DNA of 64,000 nucleotides from a bacterium (GTDB lineage Bacteria > Hinthialibacterota > Hinthialibacteria > H5-UNCL2), in contig JABTUV010000001.1 of NCBI GenBank assembly GCA_015075175.1, forward strand, positions 62,001-126,000, written 5' to 3'. The notes below the pieces were generated by a model. It was given only the letters and a program-made list of their open reading frames with translations. It did no database searches and had not been told where the DNA came from. Of this stretch, positions 45,248-54,556 are shown piece by piece (within the stretch, counting starts at the first letter, position 1; each line of letters opens with the position of its first letter). The position numbers and the translations under genes were made by a program.

Positions 45248-46447
45248 TCAGGGAACCTTTACTCTACTTCCCTCTTCCGCGCTGACATAGGCGGCGTAAA
45301 TCACCGCCACGCAATCGCGCGCCACTTGCCATCCGGAAAGCGGCTGGCGGTCGGGATCGGCGGCGCACTCGATGAAATCCTGCAGCTCGTGATAATAGCC
45401 CGTGATCCAGTCCTCGTCGGGCGAGGGGAAGGTCCAGCCGCCGTTGGTTTCGATCTTCTCGACGATATACTCGTCCTTGAAGATGCCCGGCTCGGGGGCG
45501 TAGGCCACGATGGCATCGACCGGGTTGATATTGCAGTGGATGCGGGCGTTGCTGGCGTACACGTCCAGATGATTGTGAACGCCGCCCAGCACGGTGTCGC
45601 TGGCGGTAATCTGGGCCACGCTGCCGTCCTGGAAGGTGACGAGCATCGAACCCCAGTCCTCCACGTCCTGCCAGCCGGTGCGCATGTAATGCCTCTTTTC
45701 CTTCTCGAATTCCTTCATGTGCGTGAGTTGCGCGACCTCGGCGGAGACGGAGACGGGCCGGATGGGGCGGCCGAACTTGCGCAGGCCCTCATCCTGTTTG
45801 AGGTAGAGGGCGGCGCCGAGGGGATGGCAGCCCTTGCCCAGGAGCGCGCCGCCGCCGGCCGTGCGCCATTGGTAGCTGTAGCTGGCGTGGCTGCCGGAAT
45901 GGCTCTCCTCGCCGGTCATGCGCATGATGGTCCCCTCCGCCGCCGACAGAAGCCGCCGCGCCTTCTGGATGGGCGGCGCATAAACCCAGTTCTCGCCGTA
46001 AAAGAGCCGCTTGCCGGTCTGGGTGAGGACCTTCTCCAGTTCGGCGACTTCGCCCATGACCGCGTCCAGCATGGCCTGATTCTTGATCCTCCGGCCGATC
46101 AGGTCGCCCTCGCCGGCGTCGGGCGGGCCGTAATAGCCGGTGAGGGGCTTCTCGCAGATTACATCCTTGCCCGCCTGGACGGCGCGGATGATGAGCGGCT
46201 TGTGCAGGAGATTGGGCACGCACAGATCGACCACGTCGATGTCGGGGTCCGCAAAGAGTTCATCCAGGGCGGCGTAAGCCTTGGGGATGCCCTGGCGCTC
46301 GGCGAAGGCGCGTGCGCGGGCAGGGTCTTTGCTGGCCACTCCCAGCACCTCGACCCGCACGCCGTGCACCCGGCGATAGGCTTCCATGTGAAAGCTGCCG
46401 GCGAAGCGCGCTCCCACCAGCGCGACGTTGATCTGGGACTTGGGCAT
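45248..46447 (-). CDS. Gfo/Idh/MocA-family oxidoreductase
   Basis: 399 aa from ATG 46447 (GAGG upstream). Rossmann motif VALVGARFAGSFH at the N-terminus and the catalytic-type EKPLTG motif near residue 99 define the family. The C-terminal alpha/beta domain has GGGALLGKGCHPLG and DWGSMLVTFQDGS. NAD(P)-dependent oxidation or reduction of a sugar or cyclitol; in this glycan-rich stretch a sugar substrate is likely. Divergent from the phosphodiesterase-like gene with 104 nt between starts. Confidence 0.85.
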   Translation of the reverse strand: MPKSQINVALVGARFAGSFHMEAYRRVHGVRVEVLGVASKDPARARAFAERQGIPKAYAALDELFADPDIDVVDLCVPNLLHKPLIIRAVQAGKDVICEKPLTGYYGPPDAGEGDLIGRRIKNQAMLDAVMGEVAELEKVLTQTGKRLFYGENWVYAPPIQKARRLLSAAEGTIMRMTGEESHSGSHASYSYQWRTAGGGALLGKGCHPLGAALYLKQDEGLRKFGRPIRPVSVSAEVAQLTHMKEFEKEKRHYMRTGWQDVEDWGSMLVTFQDGSVAQITASDTVLGGVHNHLDVYASNARIHCNINPVDAIVAYAPEPGIFKDEYIVEKIETNGGWTFPSPDEDWITGYYHELQDFIECAADPDRQPLSGWQVARDCVAVIYAAYVSAEEGSRVKVP

Positions 46448-46551
46448 AAGACGACCTCGCAGGGTGAAGTTACCCGCATCTTTCACAATCGGCGGGGGGC
46501 TGTCAACCGCGAGCCTTGGTGGTAGCATGGTACGCTTGACGGAGGTATCCC

Positions 46552-47406
46552 ATGGCCGCTTGTCGCTTGCTTTTCATCACCGGGTTCTTCTTCGCCGCAA
46601 CCGCCGCCTTCGCGGAGTCCCTCGAAGTCATGACTTTCAACCTGCGCGTGCCCAACCGTGCGGACGGCCCCGACTACTGGGAGTTGCGCAAGCCGCGCGT
46701 CGCGGCCGTGCTCAAAAAGTACGATCCCGATCTCGTGGGTGCGCAGGAAGCCCAGCCTTCCATGCTGGACTACTTGGTTCACGAGGCGCCGCAATACGCC
46801 TGGTTTGGCCTGGACCGCGACGGCACGGGCCGCGGCGAGACCAACGGCGTACTGGTCAAGAAGGCCCGTTTTGTCGTCAGGGCCAGCAGTACCGTCTGGC
46901 TGTCGGATACGCCGATGCCGCCTCCAAGGCAGGGCAACGTCCTGCCGCGCGTGGTCGTCTCCGTGACGCTGGAGTGCCGTCCCTCCGGCGCGACCCTCCT
47001 GTTCATCAATACCCACTTCGACCATCAATCGCAGCCGAGTCGCGAGCGGTCCGCGCTCTTCGTCTGGGCCTTGGTGTCCGCCGCCAGCGGGACGATTCCC
47101 ACCATCCTGCTCGGGGACTTGAACGCCGGTCCGGACAATCCCGTCATCCGCTTCCTGCGCGGCCAGGCGGAGCTGGGCGGTCGCCGCGCCGGCCTGCCCG
47201 ACGTCTACTCCGGGCTGGGCATGGACCTGTCGTCGCGCTATAGCTTCACTGCCTTTGCCGAGACCGGCCGCCCGGGCAACGTGATCGACTGGATTTTCTT
47301 TACGCCGGACGTGAAGGTCGAGTCGGCGCGCCTCATCGAGGACCGGATCGACGGCCGCTGGCCGTCCGACCACTTGCCCGTGATCGCCACGCTCGTGCTC
47401 CCGTAA
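46552..47406 (+). CDS. Secreted endonuclease/exonuclease/phosphatase-family protein
   Basis: 284 aa, GGAGG before ATG. Signal peptide (LLFITGFFFAATAAFAES). EEP-fold residues: MTFNLRV, GAQEAQ (metal Glu), LFINTHFDHQS (His), LLGDLNAGPDN (Asp/Asn) and SDHLPV (final Asp-His). This subgroup includes secreted phosphodiesterases or phosphatases of unknown substrate; nuclease activity is not implied. Confidence 0.88.
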   Translation: MAACRLLFITGFFFAATAAFAESLEVMTFNLRVPNRADGPDYWELRKPRVAAVLKKYDPDLVGAQEAQPSMLDYLVHEAPQYAWFGLDRDGTGRGETNGVLVKKARFVVRASSTVWLSDTPMPPPRQGNVLPRVVVSVTLECRPSGATLLFINTHFDHQSQPSRERSALFVWALVSAASGTIPTILLGDLNAGPDNPVIRFLRGQAELGGRRAGLPDVYSGLGMDLSSRYSFTAFAETGRPGNVIDWIFFTPDVKVESARLIEDRIDGRWPSDHLPVIATLVLP

Positions 47407-47424
47407 TTGGGTCCACGTTTCGAG

Positions 47425-47560
47425 CGCAGCGAGAAACCCCATGCGACGAGTTGGGACGCCGGGGCGTGGGGAAGATTTCTCGCTGCGCTCGAAATGACAG
47501 TGGCGGCGCTCGAAATGACAGTGGCTGCGTTCGAAATGACAGTGGCGGCGCTCGACGGTT
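47425..47560. repeat. 21-bp tandem array, inverted relative of 2191
   Basis: TCGAAATGACAGTGGCGGCG-type units with GAAATGACAG at 47491, 47512 and 47533, period 21. Preceded by GAGCGCAGCGAGAAACCC and GATTTCTCGCTGCGCTCG, which pair. Same core as the 22-bp array at 2191 (GTCATTTCGA), opposite orientation. Confidence 0.9.
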
Positions 47561-47658
47561 GTCCCTTCCCGCCGGGTTTCGTCCCCCTGGACGGTTGACA
47601 ACCCCGCGGCCGCCGGCCAAACTGGCGCTATTCCGTCCGGCCCGCGAGGTCCACGCCC

Positions 47659-50600
47659 ATGCGCCCGTTAGCCTGCGCCTTCGTGCTTCTGCTTGCGTCA
47701 TATCTTGCCGGAGAGGAGAACCTGCTCCGGTCCGATTCCGTGGGTTTCTTTGTGCGCGTCGATTCCAGTTTCGCCGGTTATTCGGCGCAACCCTTGACCG
47801 ATGGGATCGTCTATCTGGCGACGGAGGAGCGAGGCGACCATCCCTTGGGGGCGCTGGGCGACGCCGCCAACGCCTGGCATTCAGGAGACTCCAGCGGGCC
47901 GCACTGGATCGAACTCACGTTTGCAGACGCGAGGCCGCTGGAGCGGATCGACGTCTGGTGGGGGCCGGAGCGGCTCTGGCCGCGGGCCTTTCGATTGGAG
48001 GCCTGGGACGGGCAGGCGTGGCGGACGCTGGCGGGCGGCGAAGAGTGGCGGGCCGCCGAGAGCCAGCACACGCGCATCCTCCTGCGCGGGCTGGCCGCGC
48101 CGAAATTGCGGCTGGTGCAGCGCGCGGGCGGGGGCGGCCGCGCCCGTCCCACCGCCATGTGCGCCGTCGAGGTCGCCGTCGGCTTCGCGCACGAGAGGCC
48201 GGGCGCGCGCTGTTTTGCGGGCACGCTCGACTATCCCGCCCTGTCGCCCGCTCTCTCCGACGAACGCTTGCTTACGACCGCCCCGCTTTCCCTGCGCGAC
48301 GGCCGGCCACAGGGCCTCCACTTCCTCCTGCCGCAGGCGCAACCGGTGCGCCAAGTCGTTTTTGATTTTCTCGTTTATGACGGCGATGACTTCGCGCCGC
48401 AGGGCGAGACGCACTTTTATGTCCACACGGGCGGCGACTGGGTGGAACGTCCCGTCGCGCGCATGGAGAACTGGGTTGAAGCGACCGCGCTGGGGCCGAC
48501 GCAGCGCATGGGGCGCGTGCGCTGGATTTACGATCTCTCCGGCCAGCCCATCCTGGGCGCGCGGCTGACATTCTCACAGGGGCGCGAGCGTGCCGTCGTG
48601 GCCACGGGCATGGCGGCCTTTCGCGAGGCTCCGCTCTCCGCCGCCCCGCGCCCGGCGGAATATGACGTCCTGCCCGCGACCGACGCCAACCTCTTAGAAG
48701 TTGCACCCTGGCGGCTCTACCTGGAATTGAAAGGCCAGGCGAGGCCGGTCGCCTGGCCGCCCACGCTCCACCTGGAGCGCCGCCCGCAGCGCCTCTCGGT
48801 GCGCTTCGCCCATCCCAAGATGATCTCCCGGCTCGAATTGGCGGCGACTCACGAATACGCGTTCGATTGCACCCCTGAACTCTTTCTGGAGGGCGCGCCG
48901 GTGCACGTCCCCCGGATCACGCTGGAGCGGAGCGGCGCCATGCGCGAGTGGTCGCTCTCGCCCTCAAGCGTGGATCGCATCGACTTTGTGCTGGCTTCGC
49001 GGACCGCGTCCCCCATCACCTTGGCGGGAATTTTCGCGGGGATGCACGAGGACGGACTCTGGGCGCTGTCCGCCATCGAGGACAGCCCGCGCGACCTGTG
49101 GATGAACCGGCTCTTGGCCGCGGGCGAACCCAATTATCTGGACGCGGCCGCGTTGATGTTGCCGCGCCGCGGCCATCGCAGCGTGATCGGCGCCCCCAAC
49201 GACGGCGACGAGACCGCCGTCAGCTGGAACGGCGTGCACTTTCTCCGGCGGCGCGACGACCCGCGCGCGGAGCAAGTCTCGCGCTTTTTCGCTTTTCGGT
49301 TGGACGGAGAAGACTTCGGCGCCCAGCCCGAGCGCCTGACCGGCGGCTGGACCGACGGACAGGAGGAGCTGCGTCCGGGCGCCCTGCCGGAACGTTGGCT
49401 GCGCTATGAGAAAGACGGAGTCGCCGCCACCCTGCGCAGCTTCACCGGCATCGCGGACGACGGCCGAGGCAACCATCGGCTGCATCTGGAACTGGCGGTG
49501 GAGAACCTGTCGCGGGAGAGTCGTCGCGGAGCCTTGGAGGCCGTGACCGGCGTGGTGCGCTGGGGACAGGTGGCGCGGTTGGGCATTCTCAATCAACTTC
49601 CCCTGCCGGACGCGCCGTCCACGCCGGATGGACGGCTGCTCGTGGATGAATACGGCCAACCGGTGTTTCTCACCGATACGCCCTTTGAACTGGCGGGCAC
49701 GCCCGAAGAACCGGCGGTCCGCTGGAATTACACGCTCAAGCCCGGCGCGCGCACCGCCGTCCATCTGTGCGCCCTGGTGGACGGACCGGTCGCGGACGCG
49801 ACGCTGGCGGCCCTGCCGCCACTGGGCGAGACGCGGCGCGCCTTTCGAGAATCGTGGACGGCGCGCCTCAATTCGGGCTTGCGTATCACCCTGCCCGAAT
49901 CGCGGCTGGTTCTCATGGCCGACAAGTTCCTCTCCGACTGCCTCATCATCCCCGACCACGGCCGGCCGCTGTACGGCAGCTATTTTTACGAAGACACCTT
50001 CGGCGTGGAGGAAGGCTGGCCGATTGCGGCCCTGGCGCGCTGGGGATTCTTCCCCGAGGCGCAGGAGCAGGTGCAGTACCTGCTTACGCTGGCCGCTGAC
50101 GACCGCCGCAGCCGCCACAAGCAGTATCGCAAGGGCCTCGCCCCCATGTACGCCTGGAACGTGTACGAACTGTCGCGCGACGCCGACTACCTGGCGCGCA
50201 TCCTGCCGGCCATGCAGAGTTGCGCGGACGAGATCATCGCCGACTGCCGTACTACCCTGCGAAGGCACGAAGGCCGCCCGGTCGGTTACTACGGATTGTT
50301 GCCGCGGCACACTTACGGCGGAGACGTGGCGGAGCCGGCGTACAGCATCTATGCCAACGCCTGCGCCTGGCGCGGGCTGCGCGACACCGGCCTGGCCTGC
50401 GGTGCGGCGGGACTGGCCGCCGAGGCCCGCCGGTATCTCGCGCACGCCGAGACCTATCGCGCCCACATTCTCGCCGCCGTCGACCGCATCATGGACGCCT
50501 CGGCCGATCCGCCCTTCGTTCCCTTCTCGATGGGTTACAATTCGCCTGACCCCGCCGAGCCGTTCCCCGCGGGAGATCCCACGCCCTCCGTGCTCAGCCA

Positions 50601-51285
50601 GGACCGGCTGGCGGCGTACTGGGGCCTCTTTGCCGGTCTGATCCTGGAGACGCGCCTTTTTCCGCCGAAGAGCGTGTATACCGAGAGCATCCTGGCGACC
50701 ATGCTGCAGCGCGGCGGGCTGTGGTGCGGGCAGGCGCGCTTCGCCCTGGACGCCTCCGACTGGGACCCGCACTACGGTTACGGCCTGCATCAGATGTGGT
50801 TCGAGCGGGGAGAAAAAGACAGGTTTCTCTCTGCGTTTTACGGTTTCATCGCGCACGACCTGTCGCGCGACACTTGGGTGCACGGCGAAGTCAGCAGCGT
50901 TTTTCCGGAGCGGACGGAGAACTTCGCGGAGGCGGCGGCGGCCCGGCGGCGCATCTGGCGCCAGCGCGACTACAAGAACAGCGAACCCATCGGTTCCGGC
51001 GCGGGACTGCTCTTGTGCGAGATTCGGGACCTCCTCGTGTGCGAGGGACGGGATGAGAGCGGCGCCTTGGACGGCTCGCTGCAGCTTCTCCGCAACGCGC
51101 CGGTCGCCTGGTGGATGGCCGACCGGCAGATGGGCGTGGAGCGCGCTCCCACGGCGTACGGCCGACTCTCGTATCGAGTTCGCCCGCAGTACGCGGGCGG
51201 GCGGATCAAGCTGGACCTGATGCTGGATGGTGAAACGCCGGTGCGCGTGCGGGTGCATTTTCCGCCGCCGCCAGGCTGCGCTTGA
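47659..51285 (+). CDS. Large secreted six-hairpin glycosidase with discoidin-like N-terminus
   Basis: 1,208 aa. Signal peptide (PLACAFVLLLASYLAG). Residues about 30-165 resemble an F5/8 type C carbohydrate-binding module (SGPHWIELTFADARPLERIDVWWG). The C-terminal half (about 760-1150) is an (alpha/alpha)6 toroid: YGSYFYEDTFGVEEGWPIAA, GYYGLLPRHTYGG, DWDPHYGYGLHQMWF. Family within GH15/63/78/94-like folds not decided. The annotated stop may be early: a 1-nt shift near 51275 continues with LDSDLESRGAMEGDGW to a TGA at 51386. Confidence 0.8.
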   Translation: MRPLACAFVLLLASYLAGEENLLRSDSVGFFVRVDSSFAGYSAQPLTDGIVYLATEERGDHPLGALGDAANAWHSGDSSGPHWIELTFADARPLERIDVWWGPERLWPRAFRLEAWDGQAWRTLAGGEEWRAAESQHTRILLRGLAAPKLRLVQRAGGGGRARPTAMCAVEVAVGFAHERPGARCFAGTLDYPALSPALSDERLLTTAPLSLRDGRPQGLHFLLPQAQPVRQVVFDFLVYDGDDFAPQGETHFYVHTGGDWVERPVARMENWVEATALGPTQRMGRVRWIYDLSGQPILGARLTFSQGRERAVVATGMAAFREAPLSAAPRPAEYDVLPATDANLLEVAPWRLYLELKGQARPVAWPPTLHLERRPQRLSVRFAHPKMISRLELAATHEYAFDCTPELFLEGAPVHVPRITLERSGAMREWSLSPSSVDRIDFVLASRTASPITLAGIFAGMHEDGLWALSAIEDSPRDLWMNRLLAAGEPNYLDAAALMLPRRGHRSVIGAPNDGDETAVSWNGVHFLRRRDDPRAEQVSRFFAFRLDGEDFGAQPERLTGGWTDGQEELRPGALPERWLRYEKDGVAATLRSFTGIADDGRGNHRLHLELAVENLSRESRRGALEAVTGVVRWGQVARLGILNQLPLPDAPSTPDGRLLVDEYGQPVFLTDTPFELAGTPEEPAVRWNYTLKPGARTAVHLCALVDGPVADATLAALPPLGETRRAFRESWTARLNSGLRITLPESRLVLMADKFLSDCLIIPDHGRPLYGSYFYEDTFGVEEGWPIAALARWGFFPEAQEQVQYLLTLAADDRRSRHKQYRKGLAPMYAWNVYELSRDADYLARILPAMQSCADEIIADCRTTLRRHEGRPVGYYGLLPRHTYGGDVAEPAYSIYANACAWRGLRDTGLACGAAGLAAEARRYLAHAETYRAHILAAVDRIMDASADPPFVPFSMGYNSPDPAEPFPAGDPTPSVLSQDRLAAYWGLFAGLILETRLFPPKSVYTESILATMLQRGGLWCGQARFALDASDWDPHYGYGLHQMWFERGEKDRFLSAFYGFIAHDLSRDTWVHGEVSSVFPERTENFAEAAAARRRIWRQRDYKNSEPIGSGAGLLLCEIRDLLVCEGRDESGALDGSLQLLRNAPVAWWMADRQMGVERAPTAYGRLSYRVRPQYAGGRIKLDLMLDGETPVRVRVHFPPPPGCA

Positions 51286-51394
51286 CAGCGACCTGGAGAG
51301 CCGCGGAGCGATGGAAGGGGACGGATGGTGTGAGGCCATGGTCTCCGGCCGCGCCGCGCTGGAGCTGCGCTCGGTTTCCCCCCAATGAGGGCGT

Positions 51395-51525
51395 AGGGTG
51401 CGCACCGCGCACCGATAATATGCCGGTAGTAGAACGTGCGCCGTAGTTGGGCAGCGTGCTGCGCGCGCCAGCAAGCCGGCGCAGTCCAAAAACTCCCCCC
51501 TTAACAAGGGGGGGACGAGGGGGTT
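51395..51525. repeat. Three stacked palindromic elements
   Basis: CGTAGGGTGCGCACCGCGCAC, then CCGTAGTTGGGCAGCGTGCTG with GCCAGCAAGCCGGCGCAGTC (diverged GSLLP type), then CCCCCCTTAACAAGGGGGGG. One member each of three families, side by side. Confidence 0.85.
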
Positions 51526-51570
51526 CTGCGCGCAGCCGCGGACTTCACGGCAAAGTGAGGAAAACGCCCC

Positions 51571-54087
51571 ATGCGGTTGTGGTACACCCTGTTCGTACTT
51601 GCCATGGCGTCGGCGGTCCGCGCCGCCGTCGTCGACGATCCCCTCACGGATCTGGCGGCCTCACCCGGCGGCCGTACGCTGGCACTGGTGGCCCGAGGCG
51701 ATGTGTGGCTGTGGGATACCTCCAAGACCGCGGCGCGCCGTGTCACGACCGAGGGCGGAGTCTATCCCGCTTTCGACGCAACCGGACGCTGGCTTTATTT
51801 CTCCCACCGGGAGCACGACAACACCGACCTCTATCGCGTCCCGACGGGCCAGGGGCGAACCGAGCGCCTGACGAACGCGTCCGCCTCGGAAATCCAGCCG
51901 GCGCCCTCGCCCGACGGTCGGAGCCTGGCGTGCGCGCGCTACGATGGCGCCGACTACGCCGTCTTTCTCATCCGCGACGGCAGCGCCGAGCGCATCTCGC
52001 CCTCTTCCGAGCCGGCGCGCCGTCCCCGCTGGTCTCCCGACGGGGACCGATTGGTTTATGAGCGCGTCCACAACGGAAGATGGTTCGTCGCCGTCTACGA
52101 TCCGCGAGCGCGGCAGGAGCGCATCCTCGCGGCGACGGCGGCGGAGCGGCCGGCCTTTCGCGCCGACGGAAGCCTGTGGGCGCTCTGCAACCGGCGGCTC
52201 TGTCAGCTGGATGCCATGACGGGCGAGGTCATAGGCGGCGTCGATGGGCGGATGGACGCCTTCGCCTGGGCGGGCGACGAGGCTCTATACTTTCTGCGCG
52301 GAGGGCGGCTGTATCGCCTGGAGGGCGTGCGCGAAGTCGCCTGTGCTCCGCAACTCCCGTGGAACGCGGCGGACGAATACCGGCGCGACTGCCGTCGCGT
52401 GGCCGAAGAGCACTATCGGCACGAGACGGCGAGGCGCAAGTTATGGGAGCGCTACACCCGCGCGGAGGAGAGGCGCATCCTCGGAGCGACCAGCAGCCGC
52501 GACTACGACGCGCGCATGGCGGAACTCTTCTGGCATCGGCCCTCGGCGCGCGCGCCGGTCTCCGGCCGGCAGTACCTCGTGGCGGCCGCCCATCCGCTGG
52601 CGGCGCATAGCGGTGAGCGCATTCTGACGCGCGGCGGCAACGTGGTCGACGCGGCGATTGCGACCGGCTTCACTTTGTGCGTGGTCGAACCGGACGGCTC
52701 CGGCATCGGCGGCGAGGGCCTCATCAATCTTTATCTGGCAGGCATGTCGGAGCCGGTCGTCATCGACGGCCGGTCGACGGCGCCGCTGCGGGCGCATCCC
52801 GACCAGCCCGGCTTGCGCGAGTCCGACGGCGGTTGGGCGCGCTACGGCCCCATGAGCGCCTGCACTCCCGGATTCGTGGCTGCTTATTATCAAGCTTGGG
52901 AGCATTACGGGTCGGGGAACGTTACCTGGGCGGAGCTGGTCGCGGACGCCATCCATTATGCGTCGGAGGGGTTCGCCCTTTCGGAGCGGCAGGCGCGCGA
53001 GATTGCGGGCCTCTCGGAGCGGTTGGCGCGCGATCCCGGCTGCCGTCGCGTCTTTTTCTTCGCCGACGGCAAGGCGCTGCGCGCGGGCGACCGGCTGCGC
53101 AACCCCGAGCTGGCCTGGACGCTTTCGCAGGTCGCCGAGCGCGGGCATGAGGGCTTCTACGCCGGGCCGGTCGCGGCCCGACTGGACGCGCACATGCGCG
53201 CGGCGGGCGGGCTTCTGCGCGCCGACGATCTCGCCCTCTATCGGGCATGGCCGCGCCGGCCCGTCGCCATCGCGTGTTTCGGCTGTCGCGTCTACGCCAG
53301 CGGTCCGCCCTCGGCCGGTTCCAGGGCGCTGCTCTCGATGCTGGAAGAACTCGAGCGCGGCCCGCGCCTCTCCGCGCCGTACTCGACCGATCCCGAGACC
53401 TTTCTCCAGCTGGCGCGCATCATGCAGACCGGCTACCGCCGCATGTCCGGCGTGGCCGATCCGCGCTTCTGGGAACCGCCGTCGGCGCCCGCGCGCGACT
53501 CCGGCCACACCACGCATCTGACGGTGATGGACGCGACCGGCAACGCGGTCGCCTTGACGCAGACGTTGGGTTACTTCTTCGGCAGCCGGCACATGGTGGA
53601 AGGCACGGGCATCCTGCTCAACAACGAGATCAAGAACTTTCACACCCGCATCGGCGAGCCTGATTGCCTCCTGCCCTTGGCGCGACCGGCGACGACTCCG
53701 TGTCCTACGCTCTTCCTTGAGGGCGCTGATGGCGGACCTTTGAGGGCCGCGCTGGCTGTCGGTTCGGCGGGCGGCGCGGCGATTCCCTCGTCGGTTTTTC
53801 TTTCGCTCGTGGGAGTACTGGAATACGGCAGGGACGTGCAGAGCGCCCTGGAGGCGCCGCGCTTTCTGGTCAACCGCGGGACCGAGCGCCGGATTTCGCT
53901 GGAGCATCTCTTTTCTCCCCAGGTCGAAGCCGCCGTTCGGAGAGAACTGGGCGTGGAAACGTACACGATCTCGCAGCGGGGTCTCATCAACGAGGCGTTC
54001 TGCAACATGATTCGCCGCCATCCGCTCACGGGGGAACTGGAGGGAGGCGTGGACAGCCGCCGCGACGGGGCGGTAGTGGGGCGGTAG
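51571..54087 (+). CDS. Beta-propeller / gamma-glutamyltransferase fusion, secreted
   Basis: 838 aa. Signal peptide (LWYTLFVLAMASAVRA). Residues about 25-260 are TolB/PD40-like propeller repeats (SPDGRSLACARYDG, RRPRWSPDGDRLVYER). A charged helical linker (about 275-340) leads to a gamma-glutamyltranspeptidase domain: ERILTRGGNVVDAAIATGF, EPDGSGIGGEGLINLY, and the autoprocessing site DSGHTTHLTVMDATGNAVALT with catalytic Thr near 648. Normal GGT has about 550-580 aa and no propeller. Likely acts on extracellular gamma-glutamyl compounds such as glutathione-like peptides; the propeller may recruit substrate or wall. Confidence 0.88.
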   Translation: MRLWYTLFVLAMASAVRAAVVDDPLTDLAASPGGRTLALVARGDVWLWDTSKTAARRVTTEGGVYPAFDATGRWLYFSHREHDNTDLYRVPTGQGRTERLTNASASEIQPAPSPDGRSLACARYDGADYAVFLIRDGSAERISPSSEPARRPRWSPDGDRLVYERVHNGRWFVAVYDPRARQERILAATAAERPAFRADGSLWALCNRRLCQLDAMTGEVIGGVDGRMDAFAWAGDEALYFLRGGRLYRLEGVREVACAPQLPWNAADEYRRDCRRVAEEHYRHETARRKLWERYTRAEERRILGATSSRDYDARMAELFWHRPSARAPVSGRQYLVAAAHPLAAHSGERILTRGGNVVDAAIATGFTLCVVEPDGSGIGGEGLINLYLAGMSEPVVIDGRSTAPLRAHPDQPGLRESDGGWARYGPMSACTPGFVAAYYQAWEHYGSGNVTWAELVADAIHYASEGFALSERQAREIAGLSERLARDPGCRRVFFFADGKALRAGDRLRNPELAWTLSQVAERGHEGFYAGPVAARLDAHMRAAGGLLRADDLALYRAWPRRPVAIACFGCRVYASGPPSAGSRALLSMLEELERGPRLSAPYSTDPETFLQLARIMQTGYRRMSGVADPRFWEPPSAPARDSGHTTHLTVMDATGNAVALTQTLGYFFGSRHMVEGTGILLNNEIKNFHTRIGEPDCLLPLARPATTPCPTLFLEGADGGPLRAALAVGSAGGAAIPSSVFLSLVGVLEYGRDVQSALEAPRFLVNRGTERRISLEHLFSPQVEAAVRRELGVETYTISQRGLINEAFCNMIRRHPLTGELEGGVDSRRDGAVVGR

Positions 54088-54109
54088 GGCCGCCGCGGTG
54101 CGTCGCTGG

Positions 54110-54545
54110 ATTATCGGAGCAGTCCCTCACGAGGCTTCGATTCACCCGGAACGGATGAAAAACCGAGGCCGCTCCGAGCACGGCCGTGGCGTATCCAGGT
54201 CGTCCTCTCGATACGCCGGAGTACCGGCTACTCGAGGACTCGGTTTTTATTTCTTTCGGGACTGCCTTTCAACATCTCTTTCCAGGCCAGAACGCGAAAA
54301 TGTAAGCCGTGTCCTCGAGTAGGCCCCGCCGACGCACGCCTGTCAGAGCGGAAACGTGACTTCGGGGCCGTATCGAGAGGCACGGCGGCTTGCATCTGCC
54401 GATCCCCCGCTCCCATGCCGTCCTCTCGATACGCGGCCCGAAGTCACATCTCGCATTATGGCACGCAGCTGGTCGGGCCGGTACTCGAGGACTCGGTCGT
54501 CCCTTCTCTCGCCACCCTGTCCTAGCCCGTTTTCAAGAGCACGCA
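54110..54545. repeat. Nested palindromes of the TCGATACG / CTCGAGGAC family
   Basis: CTCTCGATACGCC, GGCTACTCGAGGACTCGG, GTGTCCTCGAGTAGGCC and GGGCCGTATCGAGAGG occur in mirror order (54205-54385); a second copy starts at about 54417. GTGACTTCGG...GTATCGAGAGG (54355) pairs with CCTCTCGATACG...CCGAAGTCAC (54420). Fills 54088-54556; no gene seen. Confidence 0.9.
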
Positions 54546-54556
54546 AGTAAAAAAAG

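Noticed and set aside
48964-51507. 847-aa minus-strand ORF opposite the glycosidase
   Set aside because: Shadow frame; no recognisable domain, opposite a clear signal-peptide glycosidase.
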